Source: Myxococcales bacterium (GTDB lineage Bacteria; Myxococcota; Myxococcia; Myxococcales; Anaeromyxobacteraceae). From it: a stretch of 10,244 bases of DNA. The notes beneath the pieces are model-generated. The model was not told the origin of the DNA, made no database searches, and saw only the letters and a program-made list of their open reading frames with translations. The position numbers and the translations under genes are program-made. The stretch spans positions 1-10,244 of the forward strand of contig JAJYHA010000403.1 of the NCBI GenBank assembly GCA_021784995.1. Direction: 5' to 3'. Shown one piece after another: positions 8,839-10,244 of this stretch (position 1 is the first letter of the stretch; every line of letters begins with the position of its first letter).

Positions 8839-8890
8839 CACCGCCGGCGTTCTCGGAAGGCGGTGGGCAGGCGGCGCGCGGGCCCCTGCC
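8839..8890 (-). promoter_or_regulatory. Two abutting hairpins in the glycosyltransferase leader
   Basis: In the minus-strand leader, stem GGCAGG-GGC (8890-8882) pairs with GCC-CCTGCC read through 8875-8866, nine pairs with a single bulged base at 8872 and a 6-nt loop. Directly after it, CACCGCC (8865-8859) pairs with GGCGGTG (8845-8839) around a 13-nt loop. Together they occupy most of the roughly 88-nt untranslated leader. No known riboswitch core was recognised. High G+C makes chance hairpins common, so regulation is inference. Confidence 0.35.
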
Positions 8891-8902
8891 GAAACGGCGC
8901 GG

Positions 8903-8930
8903 AATATAGCCTCTACGCGACCGAAGTCAA
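8903..8930 (-). promoter_or_regulatory. Strong sigma70-type promoter for the glycosyltransferase
   Basis: On the minus strand TTGACT (8930-8925) and TATATT (8908-8903) are separated by 16 bp. Each matches five of six consensus bases, standing out sharply in such G+C-rich DNA. Transcription would start near 8897, leaving a leader of about 88 nt before the ATG at 8808. This also argues against the longer open frame that begins upstream at 8952. Confidence 0.75.
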
Positions 8931-9016
8931 TGGAAAACCCCCGACCCGCCAAAGGAAACTCGGCGCGGATGGAGAGCGGCCGGATCCACCTTCCGTCAAC
9001 GCTTCGCCGGCTGGGA

Positions 9017-9043
9017 GCCCCGGGGTGCCTCGCGCACCGGGGC
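9017..9043 (-). terminator. Hairpin downstream of the S41 protease gene, possible terminator
   Basis: GCCCC (9017-9021) pairs with GGGGC (9039-9043), and GGTGC (9024-9028) pairs with GCACC (9034-9038). This gives ten G-C-rich pairs with a GG bulge and a 5-nt loop. On the minus strand it begins about 40 nt after the protease stop codon, where a terminator would be expected. No T-run follows, so Rho-independent action is doubtful. A smaller stem, CGGGC/GCCCG, lies at 9061-9076. Between this hairpin and the glycosyltransferase promoter (8931-9016) I see nothing else. Confidence 0.4.
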
Positions 9044-9082
9044 CCTCGCGGGGGACTGCTCGGGCGTTCATGCCCGCAGCGT

Positions 9083-10244
9083 CTACCGATGGGCCGGCGC
9101 CGCGCCGCCTTCCGCCCGTCCGGCGTCGAAGATGGCGGCGGCGCGCAGGTAGTCCACCGCCGTCCGGAGCTGGTGGTCCTCCGGCGCCACCTCGGGCTGC
9201 GCGGCGGGCAGCATGGCCGGCGCCGCAGCGGCCTCGTTCCGCATGTGCCGCTCGAGATCGCGCTCGCCGGGGGCCTCCTCGCGGACCGCCACCTCCCGCT
9301 CCGGGACGAGGACGTCGGGCGTGATCCCGAACTCCTGGATGGAGCGGTGCTTGGGGGTGTAGTAGCGGGCCACCGTCAGCTTGAGCCCCGAGCCGTCCTC
9401 CAGATCGATGACGCTCTGGACCGACCCCTTGCCGAAGGTCTGCGTGCCCAGGATCACGGCGCGGCCGTGATCCTGGAGCGCGCCCGCCACGATCTCGCTG
9501 GCGCTGGCGGTGCCGCGGTTGACGAGCACGACGAGCGGGTAACCGGGCTCGGTGTCCTTCTCCCGGGCCCGCTCCACCTCGGGCTTGCGCCCCCTCCCCT
9601 CGGTCGAGACGATGATCCCGGAGCGCACGAACCGATCCGCCACCCGGACCGCCTGGTCGACCAGGCCGCCGGGATCGTTCCGCAGGTCGAGGACGAGGCC
9701 GCCGATCTCCCCGTGCAGCTGCTCCCGCGCGCCGTCGAGCGCCCGCTTGAGGCCCACGTCGGTCCGGTCCTGGAACGTCTTGATCTGCGCCAGGACGAGG
9801 CGGCGCCCGGGGTCGAGGATCCGCCAGGAGACGCTCTGCGTGCGGACGCGGTCGCGGATCAGCTTGACGCGGCGCGAGCCGGCGGTCCGGTCGCCGGAGA
9901 CCTCGAGCGTGATCGCGGTGCCGGCCGCGCCCTTCAGGCGGCGGATCGCCTCCGCGAGGGACATGTCGTGGGTCGACGTGTCGTCGATGCGCAGGATGCG
10001 ATCCCCGGCGCGGATCCCGGCGCGCTCCGCGGGGGCGTCGGCGATGGGCGCGACGACCACGATCTGGTCGTCGCGCAGCGCCAGCTCGAGCCCGACGCCG
10101 TCGAACTCCCCGGACGTCTCCTCCTTGAGCGAGCGGAACACCTCCGGGCGCATGAACTGGCTGTGGGGATCGAGCCGCGCCACCATCCCCTCGATCGCGC
10201 CGTAGACCAGCTCCTTCTCCTTGACCTCCTCGACGTAGCCGTTC
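9083..10244 (-). CDS. S41-family carboxy-terminal processing protease (5' end outside window)
   Basis: 386 codons of a C-terminal processing protease (CtpA/Prc family), an envelope or periplasmic serine protease that trims or degrades proteins from their C-terminus. Residues are counted from the window edge. The segment YVEEVKEKELVYGAIEGMVA (3-22) and LDPHSQF (24-30) are typical of mature CtpA, so the true start and the signal peptide lie beyond 10244. The PDZ domain is about 48-115 (GVGLEL, then AGIRAGDRILRID at 75-87). The protease core has LVLDLRNDPGGLVDQAV (183-199), the nucleophile S247 in TASASE, and general base K272 with Q276 in FGKGSVQ. The 25-residue Ser-Lys spacing and Lys+4 Gln match the known triad. 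A polar, Ala/Pro-rich tail of about 65 residues follows without a recognised domain. An in-frame ATG at 10186 is internal, not the start. An interactor or substrate is not evident. Confidence 0.95.
   Translation of the reverse strand, partial: NGYVEEVKEKELVYGAIEGMVARLDPHSQFMRPEVFRSLKEETSGEFDGVGLELALRDDQIVVVAPIADAPAERAGIRAGDRILRIDDTSTHDMSLAEAIRRLKGAAGTAITLEVSGDRTAGSRRVKLIRDRVRTQSVSWRILDPGRRLVLAQIKTFQDRTDVGLKRALDGAREQLHGEIGGLVLDLRNDPGGLVDQAVRVADRFVRSGIIVSTEGRGRKPEVERAREKDTEPGYPLVVLVNRGTASASEIVAGALQDHGRAVILGTQTFGKGSVQSVIDLEDGSGLKLTVARYYTPKHRSIQEFGITPDVLVPEREVAVREEAPGERDLERHMRNEAAAAPAMLPAAQPEVAPEDHQLRTAVDYLRAAAIFDAGRAEGGAAPAHR

Noticed and set aside
8809..8952. Longer glycosyltransferase starting at 8952
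   Set aside because: The extra residues would be encoded across the promoter at 8903-8930 and are not homologous-looking; the membrane helix starts at the ATG at 8808.
10184..10186. ATG at 10186 as the start of the S41 protease
   Set aside because: The frame continues upstream to the window edge with conserved CtpA sequence (YVEEV, GAIEGM), so this Met is internal.

Overview
The window is very G+C-rich chromosomal DNA. By eye it is well above 70 %, and third codon positions are almost all G or C. This explains the long open frames that shadow most genes. Gene content, promoter style and an FtsY with a membrane anchor fit a myxobacterium (Myxococcota), possibly an Anaeromyxobacter relative. 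That assignment is inference, because no rRNA or other marker is present.

Left edge (1-770, minus): the N-terminal 256 codons of a polytopic membrane protein that runs off the window. It has about five hydrophobic segments followed by what may be the start of a sensor domain. The 189-bp divergent gap (771-959) holds an AT-richer patch, an imperfect palindrome and a weak candidate promoter for smc.

Centre (960-6653, plus): smc (chromosome condensation ATPase), ftsY (SRP receptor) and a HAD phosphatase. They lie head to tail and are probably co-transcribed. A 9-bp perfect stem starts on the smc stop codon in the 64-bp smc/ftsY gap. The phosphatase starts with GTG inside the ftsY stop codon. 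A GNAT acetyltransferase (6730-7254) follows and seems to have its own promoter.

Right part (7300-10244, minus): a family 2, cellulose/mannan-synthase-like membrane glycosyltransferase. It has a strong sigma70-type promoter and an 88-nt leader carrying two abutting hairpins. Upstream of it on the same strand is an S41 carboxy-terminal processing protease with an intact Ser/Lys/Gln triad, cut by the right edge. A 45-bp convergent gap between the acetyltransferase and the glycosyltransferase holds a strong hairpin that could end transcription both ways.

Most of the window is housekeeping: chromosome organisation, co-translational membrane targeting, metabolite phosphatase, envelope polysaccharide synthesis and envelope proteolysis. 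I see no mobile element, CRISPR array, tRNA or rRNA, and no new multi-gene system. The points worth a second look are the truncated membrane protein, the stem on the smc stop codon, the structured leader of the glycosyltransferase and the membrane-anchored FtsY.
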